From Paramesorhizobium sp049065735 (lineage in GTDB: Bacteria; Pseudomonadota; Alphaproteobacteria; Rhizobiales; Rhizobiaceae), in assembly GCF_049065735.1 (NCBI RefSeq), contig NZ_JBAKHD010000002.1:124001-188000 (forward strand): a stretch of DNA of 64,000 nt, written 5' to 3'. The position numbers were made by a program, and so were the translations under genes. Below, piece by piece: positions 43,388-51,171 of the stretch. The stretch's first letter is position 1. Each line of letters starts with the position of its first letter. The notes beneath the pieces were generated by a model. It did no database searches and was not told the DNA's origin. It was given only the letters and a program-made list of their open reading frames with translations.

Positions 43388-43891
43388 TCACTTACATTTC
43401 TGAATAGCCGCCAGCGCTGCGGAAATGCCCTTCAGCGAATAAGTATAGCTGGTATTGGTGCCGCGCTTGGAGACGGCCTTGACGGTCATGTCCGAGCCGC
43501 CGCGCATGGCGGCGATCAGTTGCGGCTCCTCGGCTGCGTTCTCCATCCAGCCGGACTTACCGTTGACGAACATGGTGAAGCTGCGGTTGCCCACGCTCAC
43601 CGTGACCTTGGAATCGGGCTTCAGCTCGTAACCCGCCATGAATTGCGGCTCGAAGGAGACATTCTGGCCGGGCTTCTGGCTGACGAGGAAAAAATTATCG
43701 CCGTGATCGACGCTGGCTGGCGCCTTCTGGGTCGGCACCGACAGGACATAGCAGACCTTGCCATTGCCCGACTGGTAGCTGTAGGCGCCCCAAGCGTTGA
43801 ACTGGCTGATCTGGCTCGGGGTCTGCGCGAGTGCCGTGCCCGCCATCCCCATCATGAACACAGAAGCCGCGACGATCGATTTTCCAAGCAT
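43388..43891 (-). CDS. IalB-family periplasmic protein
   Basis: A 167-residue protein with a Sec signal peptide (1-22, ALA/QTPSQ). It matches the invasion-associated locus B family: FNAWGAYSYQSGNGKVCYVL, FFLVSQKPGQNVSFEPQFMAGYELKPDSKVTV-type strands, and SLKGISAALAAIQKC at the end, with two Cys that could pair. IalB was named in Bartonella for a role in red-cell invasion, but members are widespread in free-living Rhizobiales and their general function is unknown. TAGGAAC precedes ATG 43891. Confidence 0.88.
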   Translation of the reverse strand: MLGKSIVAASVFMMGMAGTALAQTPSQISQFNAWGAYSYQSGNGKVCYVLSVPTQKAPASVDHGDNFFLVSQKPGQNVSFEPQFMAGYELKPDSKVTVSVGNRSFTMFVNGKSGWMENAAEEPQLIAAMRGGSDMTVKAVSKRGTNTSYTYSLKGISAALAAIQKCK

Positions 43892-44150
43892 GTTCCTACC
43901 GGTTCTCTTTCGTTTGCTTCATACCCGAATCCGGGACGGCTGCCGCTATCCGCGCCTCCCCGTTCAAATTCCCGATTAATTTGACTTAATCTGGGTTACG
44001 AAACGGTGAAGTTTTGCGGACGCGCACGCTTTTCTCACACGAAAAAGCTCTAGAAGCCCCTGAAGCGATTTTGCTCCGGTAAGGTTCTCCAAAAGAAAGC
44101 GGCGAGAATGTGTTTCCGTAAAATGCCGGATGTCTATCCTTAATATTTGG

Positions 44151-44525
44151 TTAATCCAGCTTCGAAAGCGCCGCGCGGGCCGCCTCTCGGTGGGCCGGCG
44201 TGATATGGGAACGCACGGCGTTCAAGGCCGTCATCAGCACCGCCACATCGTCCGTAAAGCCGAAAGGCAGGAGAAAATCGGGAACGAAATCGAGGGGCAG
44301 CACGAAATAGGCGAGCGCCGCCATCAGCGTCAGGCGCACGCGGCGCGGCGTATGCGGATCGAGCGCGCAGTAATAGGCGGCCACCACCTCCTCCATGAAG
44401 GGGATGTAGCGGGCCGCCTTGCGCACCGTCTTCCAGAAAGCCTTGCGCACGCGGTTTTCCCGCTCGCGCTGGTTTTCCTCGCTGCCGGGCTCCAGAATCT
44501 CACCGATCTTGACCTTGTCCATCAT
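44151..44525 (-). CDS. YkvA-family (DUF1232) protein
   Basis: A 124-residue protein with the DUF1232 core LTLMAALAYFVLPLDFVPDFLLPFGFTDD (about 67-95 of the chain), a hydrophobic hairpin probably inserted in the membrane. The rest is basic. Function is unknown. CGGAG directly abuts ATG 44531 but is 6 nt from ATG 44525, so 44525 (MMDKVKIG) is preferred. An upstream start at 44552 is also in frame. Confidence 0.88.
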   Translation of the reverse strand: MMDKVKIGEILEPGSEENQRERENRVRKAFWKTVRKAARYIPFMEEVVAAYYCALDPHTPRRVRLTLMAALAYFVLPLDFVPDFLLPFGFTDDVAVLMTALNAVRSHITPAHREAARAALSKLD

Positions 44526-44597
44526 TCTCATCTCCGGATGGAAGCCGATCAAACATGGGAAGCCCGGCTCCCGCCCGCAAGAGGAGCCGGTATGTGG

Positions 44598-45179
44598 TCA
44601 AAACGTCCATTGCGCGTCCAGATAGCGCGGGGAGGACTGGCGGCGCGATTGCAGCGGCCATGCCTCCTCGACCACATAAGGACCGCCGCCGACCGAATCG
44701 CGTGAGGACATCAGTACGAAACGCCCGACCCGGAAGGGCACGGTGGCGAAATTGCCGCGGGAGGAGAGATAGCGCGCCACATCCTCGTCGCGGACATTTT
44801 TCAGCCGGGCGAGCGTGACATGCGGCGTGAACTTGCGCGGATCGGCGGGAAGCCCGAGCCGCTGGCAGATGCGCTCGATTTCCGCCTGCAGGGCAAAGAG
44901 ATCGGGCGACGGCGCAACGCCCGCATAGACACTGTGCGGCTTTTTCGAGCCGAACGCGCCGACGCCGGAAAGGCTCAACATGAATTCCGGACGGCTGACA
45001 CGGTCGAGCGCGTTGGCGACCTCGTCGGCCACATGGCCTTCGATGTCACCGAAGAAGCGCAAGGTGATGTGGTAGTTCTCGACATCGATCCAGCGTGCGC
45101 CGATAAGGCCGCCTCGTAACAGCGAGAGCGAAAGCGCGGCGTCACGCGGAATTTCGAGGGCAGTGAAAAGACGCGGCAT
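44598..45179 (-). CDS. thpR: RNA 2',3'-cyclic phosphodiesterase (2'-5' RNA ligase family)
   Basis: The 193-residue 2H phosphoesterase has both catalytic HxTx motifs: His37-Ile-Thr-Leu40 (ENYHITLRF) and His120-Val-Thr-Leu123 (FTPHVTLARL). Family members open 2',3'-cyclic phosphates on RNA and can ligate tRNA halves in vitro; the physiological substrate is uncertain. CGAGGAGGATGCC is a strong ribosome-binding site before ATG 45179. Its neighbours are unrelated. Confidence 0.93.
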   Translation of the reverse strand: MPRLFTALEIPRDAALSLSLLRGGLIGARWIDVENYHITLRFFGDIEGHVADEVANALDRVSRPEFMLSLSGVGAFGSKKPHSVYAGVAPSPDLFALQAEIERICQRLGLPADPRKFTPHVTLARLKNVRDEDVARYLSSRGNFATVPFRVGRFVLMSSRDSVGGGPYVVEEAWPLQSRRQSSPRYLDAQWTF

Positions 45180-45281
45180 GGCATCCTCCTCGAATCGTTC
45201 TACCCCTCTACCGAAACACCGAATGGAGGCAAGAGCAAGCCGTTTATTCCAGCGTGTCCCGGCAGGGTGAACAAGCGATGC

Positions 45282-45968
45282 TCAGTTTTCCTTCGATTTG
45301 AACTCTTTCAGCACCTTCTCCATGACAGGCAGGAAGCCCTCGACCATGCGCGCCACACCTTGGGCATTGGGATGCATTCCATCATCCAGCACCATGGTCT
45401 TTTGCGCCGCGACGCCATCGAGGAAGAAGGGATAAAGCGGCAGGCCGTATTTTTCCGCCAGGGCCGGGTAGAGGGCGTTGAAGCGCTCGTCATAGGCCTT
45501 GCCCATATTGGGCGGGGCGAGCATTCCGGCGAGAACCACGGTCATGCCGCGGTCTTTCAGGCGCGTGATCATGGTCTCGAGATTCTTCTCGGCGATATCT
45601 GGCGCGATCCCGCGCAGCGCATCGTTGGCGCCAAGTTCCAGAATCACGATGTCCGTGCCATCGGGGATGGACCAGTCGAGCCGGGCAAGGCCGCCCGCCG
45701 TGGTATCGCCCGATACGCCGGCATTGTCGATTGTCACGTTGTAGCCCGCCTTCTTCAGCGCCTCCTCCAGCCGGGCGGGGAAAGCGTCCTGCGGCGGCAA
45801 TTGATAGCCGGCCATGAGACTGTCGCCGAAGCCGACGATGCGGATCGGCTTGCCATCTTCAGAAGCGCTCGTCTGAGCCTCGGCCATCGGCACGAGGATA
45901 AGGCTGAAAAGGACGAACGATGCGGCCATTATGCCGGCAATAAATGCATGTACTGGTTTGAATCTCAT
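45282..45968 (-). CDS. tesA: SGNH hydrolase, TesA-like arylesterase/lysophospholipase
   Basis: This periplasmic hydrolase of 228 residues has a signal peptide (about 1-32, EAQ). The SGNH motifs are intact: catalytic Ser in GFGDSLMAGY, Gly in the ANDG-type block region, Asn in ELGANDALRG, and Asp/His in DDGMHPNAQG. TesA proteins cleave acyl-CoA and lysophospholipids in vitro. It is divergent from ybbA-ybbP, the same neighbourhood as in E. coli. ATG 45968 is chosen over an in-frame TTG at 45977. Confidence 0.93.
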   Translation of the reverse strand: MRFKPVHAFIAGIMAASFVLFSLILVPMAEAQTSASEDGKPIRIVGFGDSLMAGYQLPPQDAFPARLEEALKKAGYNVTIDNAGVSGDTTAGGLARLDWSIPDGTDIVILELGANDALRGIAPDIAEKNLETMITRLKDRGMTVVLAGMLAPPNMGKAYDERFNALYPALAEKYGLPLYPFFLDGVAAQKTMVLDDGMHPNAQGVARMVEGFLPVMEKVLKEFKSKEN

Positions 45969-46047
45969 CGGCGGCAACCCATATCAAAATTCCTTCCTCA
46001 TGCGATGTCCCGCATGACAGTCCCGAACATATAGGAAAGACTTGCCC

Positions 46048-46764
46048 GTGACAGAACCCGTGATCGCTCTCGACAATGTGCATCTGACCCTGGGGAGCGG
46101 CGCTTCGACGGTCCATGTCCTCAAAGGCGTGTCGCTGACAATCGAGGCGGGGGAATCGGTGGGCATTGTCGGCCCGTCCGGCTCGGGCAAATCGACGCTG
46201 CTGATGGTGCTGGCGGGCCTGGAACGGATCGACAGCGGCACGGTGTCGATATCAGGCGCGCGGCTCGACAATATGAGCGAAGATGAGGCGGCGGCCTTCC
46301 GCGGGCGCAATGTCGGCATTGTCTTCCAGTCCTTCCACCTCATCCCCAACATGACCGCGCTTGAAAACGCCGCTGTACCGCTGGAACTGGCGGGCCAGAC
46401 GGATGCCTTCGACATCGCGGCGCGCGAACTGAAGGCCGTCGGGCTTGAGCATCGTATGTCGCATTATCCGGGCGAACTCTCGGGCGGCGAACAGCAGCGC
46501 GTGGCGATTGCGCGGGCGCTCGCGCCTTCGCCGAAGATCCTGATCGCCGACGAGCCGACCGGCAATCTCGACGCGGCCACCGGCGCGAAAATCGCCGACC
46601 TTCTCTTCCAGGCGCAGCGCGAGCAAGGGTTGACGCTGGTGCTCGTCACGCACGATCCTGCGCTAGCCGCGCGCTGCGACCGCGAAATCCACATCCGCTC
46701 CGGGCAGATCGAACCTGACAGTGCCGGCGCCGCTCCACAGCGTATCGTGGCGGCCGGCCGATGA
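46048..46764 (+). CDS. ybbA: ABC transporter ATPase YbbA
   Basis: A 238-residue LolD/MacB-type ATPase. Walker A is GPSGSGKSTLL, the ABC signature LSGGEQQRVAIARAL, Walker B ILIADEPTGNLD and the switch His in LVTHDPAL. It pairs with the FtsX-like permease encoded next (ATGA overlap). The GTG at 46048 is 8 nt after AGGAAAG and is the likely start; TTG 46042 is an alternative. Such systems move lipids or act on the envelope mechanically; the cargo is unknown. Confidence 0.92.
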   Translation: MTEPVIALDNVHLTLGSGASTVHVLKGVSLTIEAGESVGIVGPSGSGKSTLLMVLAGLERIDSGTVSISGARLDNMSEDEAAAFRGRNVGIVFQSFHLIPNMTALENAAVPLELAGQTDAFDIAARELKAVGLEHRMSHYPGELSGGEQQRVAIARALAPSPKILIADEPTGNLDAATGAKIADLLFQAQREQGLTLVLVTHDPALAARCDREIHIRSGQIEPDSAGAAPQRIVAAGR

Positions 46765-49310
46765 GCACAGGTCCTTCTTTCCGTCTCGCGCTGCGCTTCG
46801 CCTTGCGTGAAATGCGCGGTGGTCTCTCGGGTTTTTACATCTTCCTCGCCTGTATCGCGCTCGGTGTCGCGGCCATCGGCGGCGTCAATTCCGTGGCGCA
46901 GTCGATCGGCGGGGCCATCGCCACGCAGGGGCAATCGATCCTCGGCGGCGACATGCGGTTCGAACTGAACCAGCGCGAGGTGTCGCCTGATGAGCGCGCC
47001 TTTCTCACCTCGCACGGGCGGCTCGCCGACAGCGCATCCATGCGTTCAATGGCGCGGCTTCCCGATGGCTCGGACCAGTCGCTGGTCGAGGTGAAGGCGG
47101 TGGACGAGGCCTATCCGCTATACGGCACGTTCAAGACCGAGCCGGCACTGCCGCATGACGCTCTTTTCGGCGAGAAGAACGGCGCCTATGGCGCAGCGAC
47201 GACGCAGCTTCTGCTCGACCGGCTGGGGCTCAAGCTCGGCGACCGGGTGGAGCTTGGGCAGGCGACGTTCGAACTGCGCGCCATCATCACGGACGAGCCG
47301 GACATGCTTTCGGACGGCTTCGGCTTTGCGCCGCGCTTCATGGTTTCGCTCGATGGGCTGCGCGCGTCCGGGCTCATCCAGCCGGGCAGCCTTGTCGAGC
47401 ATGTCTACAAGATCGCCCTGGCCGCCGGCGCGACCGATGCGGACATCAGGGCCATCGAAGCCCAGGCGCAGCAGAAGTTTCCGGAAGCGGGGTGGAGCAT
47501 CCGCACACGCAGCAATGCCTCCCCTGCCCTATCAGCCAATATTGAGCGCTTCTCGCAGTTCCTGACGCTGGTGGGACTGACGGCGCTGATCGTCGGCGGC
47601 GTGGGCGTCGCCAATGCCGTGCGCGCCTATCTCGACGGCAAGCGCGGCGTCATCGCCACGTTCAAATCCTTGGGCGCGCCCGCCAATTTCGTGCTCATCG
47701 TTTACCTCATCCAAATCCTCATCATCGCGCTCATCGGCATCGCCATCGGCCTGTTGCTCGCCATCGCCGCGCCCTATGCTGCAGCGGCGGCGCTTTCCTC
47801 CGTCCTGCCGGTGGCGAGCGCGGCGGGGGTCTATCCGGGCGCTCTGGCGATGGCGGCGGTCTTCGGCGTGGTGACGACGCTCGCCTTCGCCATTCTGCCG
47901 CTCGGACGCGCCCGCGATATTCCCGCGACCGCGCTTTTCCGCGAGCAGGGCTTCGACCAGCGCGGCTGGCCGCGCGCGGTCTATCTCTTTGCTGCGGCGG
48001 GATTGATCCTACTGCTGGCGGCGCTTGCCATCCACTTCGCCTATGACCGGAGGATCGCGACGATCTTCATCGTCTCCACGGCCCTCGCTTTCCTGGTACT
48101 GCGGGCGGTCGCGACAAGCGTACAGTGGCTGGCGCGCCGCGCGCCGCGGGTGCGCTCCACAGCGCTCAGGCTCGCCATCGGCAATATTCACCGCCCCGGC
48201 GCGCTGACGCCCTCGGTGATCCTGTCGCTCGGCCTCGGGCTGACGCTGCTGGTAGCGCTGACGCTCATCGACGGCAATCTGCGCCGCCAGATATCCGAAA
48301 GCATCCCGGAGCACGCGCCCAACTTCTTCTTCGTTGATATCCAGAGCGCGGAGATCGACAATTTCAGGAAGCTGCTGCAAGAGGCCGCGCCCGGCGGTAA
48401 GGTCGTCAGCGCGCCGATGCTGCGCGGGCGCATCGTGGCGCTCAACGGAATCGATGTGTCCAAGCTCACCATCCCGCCCGAGGGCGCATGGGTGCTACGC
48501 GGCGACCGGGGCATCACCTATGCGCAAAACATTCCCGAAAACTCGACGCTGAGCGAAGGGCAGTGGTGGCCTAAAGATTATACGGGCGAGCCGCTCGTCT
48601 CCTTTTCAGCCCAAGAAGGGAAGGAACTCGGCCTGAAACTCGGCGACACGGTGACGGTCAACGTGCTCGGGCGTAACATCACGGCCAAGATCGCCAATTT
48701 CCGGCAGGTGCAGTGGGAATCGCTGGCGATCAATTTCGTCATGGTGTTTTCGCCCAACAGCTTTGCCGGTGCACCCCATGCATGGCTGGCGACGCTGACG
48801 GAGCCCAGCGCTTCGCCGGAACAGGAAGCCAATGTTCTGCGCACGGTGACGCGGGCCTTCCCCGCCGTGACCTCCGTGCGAGTCAAGGACGCCATCGATG
48901 TCGCCAACGATCTGGTGGGTCAGCTTGCGACCGCCATCCGCGCGGCGGCGGCCGTCGCGCTCGGCGCCTCGGTGCTGGTGCTGGGCGGGGCGCTTGCGGC
49001 GGGCAACCGGGCGCGCACCCATGACGCGGTGGTGCTGAAGACGCTGGGCGCCACGCGGCGGACGCTGATCAAGGCATTTTCGCTGGAATATCTGATGCTG
49101 GGACTGGCGACGGCTGTCTTCGCGCTCATCGCGGGCGGCGTCGCCGGCTGGTATGTGGTGGCGCGCGTCATGCAATTGCAGGCGCAATTCCTGCCCGATG
49201 TGGCGCTGATGACGGTGGCGATCGCGCTGGTGCTGACGGTCGGCTTCGGCCTGCTCGGCACATGGCGCATATTAGGCCAAAAAGCCGCTTCGGTGCTGCG
49301 GAATCCATAA
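46761..49310 (+). CDS. ybbP: ABC transporter permease YbbP (FtsX family)
   Basis: An inner-membrane permease of 849 residues with about ten helices. It contains two FtsX-like modules, each with a large periplasmic loop (about 45-250 and 520-700), plus a central helix block. Blocks include GVANAVRAYLDGKRGVIATF and AGNRARTHDAVVLKTLGATR. The tesA/ybbA/ybbP arrangement is conserved with gammaproteobacteria, suggesting TesA and the ABC system act together, for example in periplasmic lipid handling. This is inference. Confidence 0.92.
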   Translation: MSTGPSFRLALRFALREMRGGLSGFYIFLACIALGVAAIGGVNSVAQSIGGAIATQGQSILGGDMRFELNQREVSPDERAFLTSHGRLADSASMRSMARLPDGSDQSLVEVKAVDEAYPLYGTFKTEPALPHDALFGEKNGAYGAATTQLLLDRLGLKLGDRVELGQATFELRAIITDEPDMLSDGFGFAPRFMVSLDGLRASGLIQPGSLVEHVYKIALAAGATDADIRAIEAQAQQKFPEAGWSIRTRSNASPALSANIERFSQFLTLVGLTALIVGGVGVANAVRAYLDGKRGVIATFKSLGAPANFVLIVYLIQILIIALIGIAIGLLLAIAAPYAAAAALSSVLPVASAAGVYPGALAMAAVFGVVTTLAFAILPLGRARDIPATALFREQGFDQRGWPRAVYLFAAAGLILLLAALAIHFAYDRRIATIFIVSTALAFLVLRAVATSVQWLARRAPRVRSTALRLAIGNIHRPGALTPSVILSLGLGLTLLVALTLIDGNLRRQISESIPEHAPNFFFVDIQSAEIDNFRKLLQEAAPGGKVVSAPMLRGRIVALNGIDVSKLTIPPEGAWVLRGDRGITYAQNIPENSTLSEGQWWPKDYTGEPLVSFSAQEGKELGLKLGDTVTVNVLGRNITAKIANFRQVQWESLAINFVMVFSPNSFAGAPHAWLATLTEPSASPEQEANVLRTVTRAFPAVTSVRVKDAIDVANDLVGQLATAIRAAAAVALGASVLVLGGALAAGNRARTHDAVVLKTLGATRRTLIKAFSLEYLMLGLATAVFALIAGGVAGWYVVARVMQLQAQFLPDVALMTVAIALVLTVGFGLLGTWRILGQKAASVLRNP

Positions 49311-49324
49311 AAACGCAATAAATT

Positions 49325-49351
49325 GGGGCCAGAATGGTTGTCGCTGGCCCC
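49325..49351 (+). terminator. Hairpin after ybbP
   Basis: An 8-bp stem GGGGCCAG / CTGGCCCC, 14 nt after the ybbP stop. An A-run and then CTTTTTC follow, so it is a plausible terminator. Confidence 0.55.
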
Positions 49352-49369
49352 AAAACAGCTTTTTCAGCC

Positions 49370-49412
49370 GCATGATCCTATTCGAAAAGCCTGCAACTTT
49401 TCGGAATCATGC
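49370..49412. repeat. Palindromic repeat family A, copy 4
   Basis: GCATGATC...CGAAAAGCCTGCAACTTTTCG...AATCATGC, 43 nt, differing from copy 3 at a few positions, some in paired sites. It lies between ybbP and the Bax-inhibitor gene. Confidence 0.85.
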
Positions 49413-49454
49413 TCGCGACACTTGTGAAGGCACCTTTGAATCCCCATAATCTTG

Positions 49455-49530
49455 GGCAGGTATGCTGGGGTCCCGCCAGCGGCGCCCGGGGAGTGCCCCC
49501 GATACCGGACGGGACAACGCAAGAGGAAAA
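49455..49530 (+). ncRNA. ybhL-type leader RNA
   Basis: The region just before the Bax-inhibitor-1 (YbhL-like) gene folds into a stem GTCCCG (49470-49475) / CGGGAC (49510-49515) with an internal GGGG-AGTG-CCCC hairpin, and ends at the ribosome-binding site AAGAGG. Position and structure match the ybhL RNA motif described upstream of this gene in Rhizobiales, whose ligand and role are unknown. The assignment is from memory of the motif, not a covariance search. Confidence 0.6.
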
Positions 49531-49532
49531 CC

Positions 49533-50267
49533 ATGGTTGACTATCGAAACATGCAAGCGAGAAGCCCGGCCGGCGTCCGTGTAGACACTGGCGTCGATCA
49601 GGGCCTTCGCAGCTATATGCTGGGCGTCTACAATATGATGGCCCTGGGCCTTGCCGTCACCGGCATCGCGGCTCTCGGCACATCGGTACTTGCCCAATCG
49701 AACCCGGCCTTTGCCCAGCTTCTTTACGCCAGCCCGCTGCGCTGGGTGATCATGCTGGCTCCGCTGATCGCCGTGTTCTTCCTGAGCTTCCGCATCGAGA
49801 ATTTTAGCGTCGGCGCGGCGCGGGTGACCTTCTGGGTCTATGCCGCCCTGGTCGGCCTGTCGCTTTCGTCGATCTTCCTGGTCTTCACCGGCCAGAGCAT
49901 CGTGCGAACCTTCTTCGTGACCGCCGCGTCCTTCGGCGCGCTGTCGCTCTACGGCTATACGACCAAGCGTGATCTTTCCGCGATGGGCTCGTTCCTGATG
50001 ATGGGCGTGTTCGGCCTCATCCTCGCGTCCATCGTGAACATCTTCCTCGGCTCGACTGCGCTGCAGTTCGCCGTTTCGGTGCTCGGTGTTCTCATCTTCG
50101 CAGGGCTGACGGCGTATGACACGCAGTCGATCAAGGAGATGTATTTCGAGGGCGACTCGTCCGACACGATGGGCCGCAAGATCGTGATGGGCGCGCTCAG
50201 GCTCTATCTCGACTTCATCAACATGTTCATGTTCCTGCTGCAGTTCATGGGCAACAACCGGAACTGA
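49533..50267 (+). CDS. Bax inhibitor-1/YccA-family membrane protein
   Basis: A 244-residue inner-membrane protein with seven helices (about 28-235). The family motifs FRIENFSVGAARVTFWVYAA, TAYDTQSIKEMY and the final LYLDFINMFMFLLQFMG are present. The conserved Asp residues near the last helices are used as a pH-sensitive pair in the BsYetJ homologue, a calcium leak channel. The cellular role in bacteria is unclear. AAGAGGAAAACC precedes ATG 49533. A strong intrinsic terminator follows. Confidence 0.93.
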   Translation: MVDYRNMQARSPAGVRVDTGVDQGLRSYMLGVYNMMALGLAVTGIAALGTSVLAQSNPAFAQLLYASPLRWVIMLAPLIAVFFLSFRIENFSVGAARVTFWVYAALVGLSLSSIFLVFTGQSIVRTFFVTAASFGALSLYGYTTKRDLSAMGSFLMMGVFGLILASIVNIFLGSTALQFAVSVLGVLIFAGLTAYDTQSIKEMYFEGDSSDTMGRKIVMGALRLYLDFINMFMFLLQFMGNNRN

Positions 50268-50290
50268 TTTTTCTGGACCAAGGATTGAAG

Positions 50291-50318
50291 AAAGGGCAGC
50301 GGAAACGCTGCCCTTTTT
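50291..50318 (+). terminator. Intrinsic terminator of the Bax-inhibitor gene
   Basis: A perfect 11-bp stem AAAGGGCAGCG / CGCTGCCCTTT capped by a GAAA tetraloop and followed by TT. It is the cleanest terminator in this part of the window. Confidence 0.9.
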
Positions 50319-50333
50319 GTTTCCAGGGATCGC

Positions 50334-50359
50334 CCTCCTTCCCCTTGCGGGGAAGGAGG
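50334..50359. repeat. Hairpin of family E, second copy
   Basis: CCTCCTTCCCC-TTGC-GGGGAAGGAGG, sharing its core with 43283-43323. It lies directly at the 3' end of the DUF2794 gene and could serve as its terminator. Confidence 0.65.
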
Positions 50360-50361
50360 CG

Positions 50362-50745
50362 CTATACCTCAACCAGCCGCAAGCTCTTGTCGAACACGCG
50401 CAAGACCCGCTCCAGTTCGTGGCCGCGCTTGAGGATGAGACCGCTGGCGGCGATGACCGAATAGGCTCCCTGGCGCTGCGCCAGCTTCGGGTTCTTTTCG
50501 ATGCGGAACAGGGGGATTTCGCTGGCGCGGCGAAAGATGGAGAAAACGGCGCGGTCGCTCAGGTGATCGATGGCGTAGTCGCGCCACTCGCCGGATGCCA
50601 CCATTCGCCCGTAAATGCGCAGGATTTTATCGAGTTCGTGGCGGTTGAAGGTTACCGGCAGGACCTGTTGCCGCGCCCTTGCCGCATCGATGGATATCGC
50701 CGAAGCTTCGATCTGCGATGAACCTCTGTTTCCGCCGTCCATCAT
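50362..50745 (-). CDS. DUF2794 protein
   Basis: The protein has 127 residues and belongs to a family restricted mainly to alphaproteobacteria. Conserved stretches are VTFNRHELDKILRIYGRMVA, EWRDYAIDHLSDRAVFSIFR and IPLFRIEKNPKLAQRQGAYS. Function is unknown. The alpha/beta pattern suggests a small soluble cytosolic protein. AGAGGAT precedes two tandem ATGs (50745 and 50742), and the second is better spaced. Confidence 0.88.
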   Translation of the reverse strand: MMDGGNRGSSQIEASAISIDAARARQQVLPVTFNRHELDKILRIYGRMVASGEWRDYAIDHLSDRAVFSIFRRASEIPLFRIEKNPKLAQRQGAYSVIAASGLILKRGHELERVLRVFDKSLRLVEV

Positions 50746-50979
50746 ATCCTCTTCGCTCGAGCATAGTCAGGCGCGGGCCGCCCTCCGGCCTGCACCGGAA
50801 CCACATGACAGTTCCATGACTAGAAGGTGAAACCTCGCACCTGGCTTTTCAAGCCAAAATGCGCAATTGCTTTGAAAATTCGCAAGCTCTCACGAAACGC
50901 TACACCGTGTTGCCATAGGTTACGGCCCGCCACATTTTCGCCTTTTGCCGTTCGCATTGCAGCCCAATTATGCCAGCAA

Positions 50980-51162
50980 CATCCCTCTCGTTGCCTGAGA
51001 CGGTTCGGTCTGGACACGCTCAACCCCAAGCCCCCCGCCCAATGGGCTGTCCGGACCGAACCAGCAGCATTCAGGATGGTGAAAACCACTCAGCTTTTCA
51101 CCATCCGCAACGGCAACAGCCACGAAAGCTTCAGGCTGGCAATGCGCCGGCCTCTTTTTTTG
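50980..51162 (+). ncRNA. Candidate small RNA with own promoter and terminator
   Basis: About 180 nt with a promoter-like TTGCCG-17-TTATGC (50945-50973) upstream. P1 is GTTGCC (50990-50995) / GGCAAC (51112-51117). P2 is a 15-bp stem with one mismatch (51002-51016 / 51048-51062) enclosing a C-rich loop (51018-51040). P3 is a perfect 12-bp stem (51074-51085 / 51095-51106). An intrinsic terminator follows: AGGCTGGC / GCCGGCCT (51133-51153) then seven T. Only the plus strand has the T-run. No plus-strand gene follows, so this is not a leader. The family is not recognised. Confidence 0.65.
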
Positions 51163-51171
51163 CATCAACCA

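Noticed and set aside
50980..51162. 6S RNA, SRP RNA, RNase P RNA or tmRNA as identity of the small RNA
   Set aside because: The fold is a short three-way junction rather than the long 6S rod, and the conserved cores of SRP RNA, RNase P and tmRNA were not found.
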